Of a stretch of 55,069 nt of DNA, positions 53,711 through 55,069 are shown piece after piece. Source of the DNA: an uncultured Opitutia bacterium. GTDB lineage: Bacteria > Verrucomicrobiota > Verrucomicrobiia > Opitutales > Opitutaceae. How positions within the stretch are numbered: position 1 is the stretch's first letter; the number at the start of each line of letters is the position of its first letter. Both the position numbers and the translations under genes were made by a program. The notes beneath the pieces were generated by a model. That model saw only the letters and a program-made list of their open reading frames with translations. It did no database searches and was not told the origin of the DNA. The stretch spans positions 1 through 55,069 of the forward strand of contig CAIQKV010000009.1 in the NCBI GenBank assembly GCA_903872505.1, written 5' to 3'.

Positions 53711-54502
53711 ATGAGCGTTGTCGTCCCCACTCCCGAACTCCTCGCCCAGTTCAACCGCGACGGCTTCCTCGTGCTGCCCGACATGCTCACGCCCGCCGAG
53801 GTCACCACGCTGCGCACCGGGCTCGAGCGCGTCTTCAACCAGTTCTCCCCGGAAGCCGAGATCTACCACATGCAGGACATCTGGCGCCCGAAAATGTTTG
53901 AGCATGGCGAGGAATTCGAGGCGCTGATCGACCATCCCGGCATCGCGCAGTTCGCCGAGGCCGTGCTCGGCGACGACTGCCACATGATCGCCGAGACCGG
54001 CCTGCGGACCTCTCCCGGCAAGACGATCTCCTTCTGGCACCTCGATGACGCCTGCCGGTTTCCCCTGCCCGAGGGCATGAAGCTCGACCCGCAGATCCCG
54101 ATGCCGACGTTCGTCATCAACATGAATTACTACCTCTGCGACGTGGACGAGGAGCTCGGCCCGACGCAGTTCATCCCCGGCAGCCACCGCGCCGGCCGTT
54201 CGATGCGGCCCGAGGACAACGACGCGAGCGGCAACCCGACCTGGGAGGGCCGCGGCATGGTGAGCTCGGTCGGCAAGGCCGGCACGCTCGTGCTCTGGAA
54301 CGACCAGACCTGGCACCGCGGCGGCCCGAACCTTTCCCAGGGCCGCACCCGCTGGGTGATCCAGACGCCGTTCGCCCGCCGCTGGGTCTCGCTGCGCTAC
54401 TGGCCGCACGTGAATTACCACATGCCCGAGGACGTCATCGCGCGCGCCAATCCGCGCCGCAAGCGCCTGCTCGGCTTCCATCCCATCGGGGCCTACGGGT
54501 GA
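53711..54502 (+). CDS. Phytanoyl-CoA dioxygenase (PhyH)-family Fe(II)/2-oxoglutarate oxygenase
   Basis: 263 residues. Iron ligands: H110 and D112 in FWHLDD and H202 in WHRGGPN, with the 2-oxoglutarate contact Arg near 214 (GRTRWVIQ). Starts LLAQFNRDGFLVLPDMLTPAE, typical of the family. PhyH enzymes hydroxylate varied small molecules, including sugars and amino acids in bacteria. Overlap or near-overlap with neighbours (35 bases after the pentapeptide gene; GNAT begins six bases after) supports one operon. Confidence 0.92.
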   Translation: MSVVVPTPELLAQFNRDGFLVLPDMLTPAEVTTLRTGLERVFNQFSPEAEIYHMQDIWRPKMFEHGEEFEALIDHPGIAQFAEAVLGDDCHMIAETGLRTSPGKTISFWHLDDACRFPLPEGMKLDPQIPMPTFVINMNYYLCDVDEELGPTQFIPGSHRAGRSMRPEDNDASGNPTWEGRGMVSSVGKAGTLVLWNDQTWHRGGPNLSQGRTRWVIQTPFARRWVSLRYWPHVNYHMPEDVIARANPRRKRLLGFHPIGAYG

Positions 54503-54508
54503 GTCGGC

Positions 54509-55003
54509 ATGCGGTTGATCATCCCGACACCGGAGGAATTGCGCCAGGCCCTGGCCACCGGCGCGGGCGTCTGGCGCGCACCCGGCCGGGACTGCGACGA
54601 CGATGCCGCGCCGCCCCCGATCGTGCTGGAGCGCGCGCTGGAAAGCATCGCCGCCCACCCTGCCGCCGCGGCCTGGTTTGTCCCGCGGCTTTTCTGGGCG
54701 GAGGAAACCGGCGCCATCGTCGGCTCCGCGCGGTTCAAGACGACGCCCGACGATCCCCGGGGCGTCGAGGTCGGCTACGGCATCGGCACCCGCCACCAGG
54801 GCCACGGCTACGCCACCGCCGGCGTTTGCCTCATGGTCGCCGAGGCGTTCGCCCGGCCAACCGTGAAGACAATCTTCGCGATGGTCCGCCCCGACAACCT
54901 GCCGTCGATCCGCGTCCTGAAGAAATGCGGCTTCCGCCTCGAGGTCACCGTCCCCGATCCCAAGGACGGCCAGCTCCACCGCTTCCGCCTGTCCCGCGCT
55001 TGA
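54509..55003 (+). CDS. GNAT-family N-acetyltransferase
   Basis: 164 residues. Acetyl-CoA pyrophosphate-binding loop RHQGHGYATAGV following VEVGYGIGT, then a C-terminal NLPSIRVLKKCGFRLE typical of RimJ-like members that modify small molecules or protein N termini. Substrate unknown. Last complete gene of the window; the 66 bases after it show no gene. Confidence 0.92.
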   Translation: MRLIIPTPEELRQALATGAGVWRAPGRDCDDDAAPPPIVLERALESIAAHPAAAAWFVPRLFWAEETGAIVGSARFKTTPDDPRGVEVGYGIGTRHQGHGYATAGVCLMVAEAFARPTVKTIFAMVRPDNLPSIRVLKKCGFRLEVTVPDPKDGQLHRFRLSRA

Positions 55004-55069
55004 GCTAAGTTGGGCGTCGAGCCACCGGCTGAATGGTAGCTGCGAGCGTGAGCGAGTGGCCGTCTCACC

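Overview
The window is high-GC bacterial chromosome with short spacers, many four-base ATGA overlaps and no phage or plasmid genes. A PEP-CTERM protein, DUF805/Sel1 and GT-C membrane proteins, DUF1326, DUF983, many sugar-active enzymes (GH32, GH51, GH38) and dispersed short palindromes fit Verrucomicrobiota, most likely an Opitutaceae relative. That placement is inference; no rRNA is present.

Layout. 1-9150: the htpG 3' end, a YdeI/DUF1801-type gene, two tandem M3 metallopeptidase paralogs with duplicated terminators, and a large tricorn-like S41 protease. 9253-18232: a GT-C-like membrane protein; then a compact operon of response regulator, TPR/YaiO-type outer-membrane barrel protein, HEAT-repeat membrane protein and processive GT2 glycosyltransferase, converging on a gene fusing a CX5R phosphatase-like domain to TPRs; then tRNA-Ser(CGA). 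I read this as an exopolysaccharide synthesis and export locus. 18233-20515: a visibly lower-GC pocket of three small secreted or lipoprotein genes bounded by two repeat families, one resembling integron attC sites. 20516-24698: GH32, PEP-CTERM, DUF1326 and DUF983 genes. 24751-26776: tsf-rpsB and an initiator-like tRNA-Met followed by a broken copy of its 3' half into which small GC palindromes have been inserted.

26869-36506: a CocE/NonD hydrolase, two secreted unknowns, a tightly overlapped three-gene operon of unknown function (DUF805-Sel1, coiled-coil, C39-like peptidase), and a TMTC-like TPR membrane protein. 36530-55003: a long carbohydrate/amidohydrolase region. It holds a four-gene minus operon (two-domain esterase, two amidohydrolase-fold proteins, an alpha/alpha-toroid-like protein), a GH51 arabinofuranosidase, a minus operon (epimerase, DHDPS-family aldolase, M20 peptidase), a divergent plus operon (two amidohydrolase-fold proteins, DegT aminotransferase), then a membrane protein, GH38, pentapeptide repeat, PhyH-type oxygenase and GNAT.

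Most notable signals: (1) two separate pairs of adjacent amidohydrolase-fold genes, each with one member keeping the metal ligands and one that has lost them; (2) the response-regulator/barrel/HEAT/GT2/phosphatase-TPR locus; (3) the attC-like pocket; (4) the tRNA-fMet partial duplication carrying palindromes; (5) five copies of a compact palindromic repeat, one of them inside the GH51 coding sequence. Sequence comparisons were made by eye.
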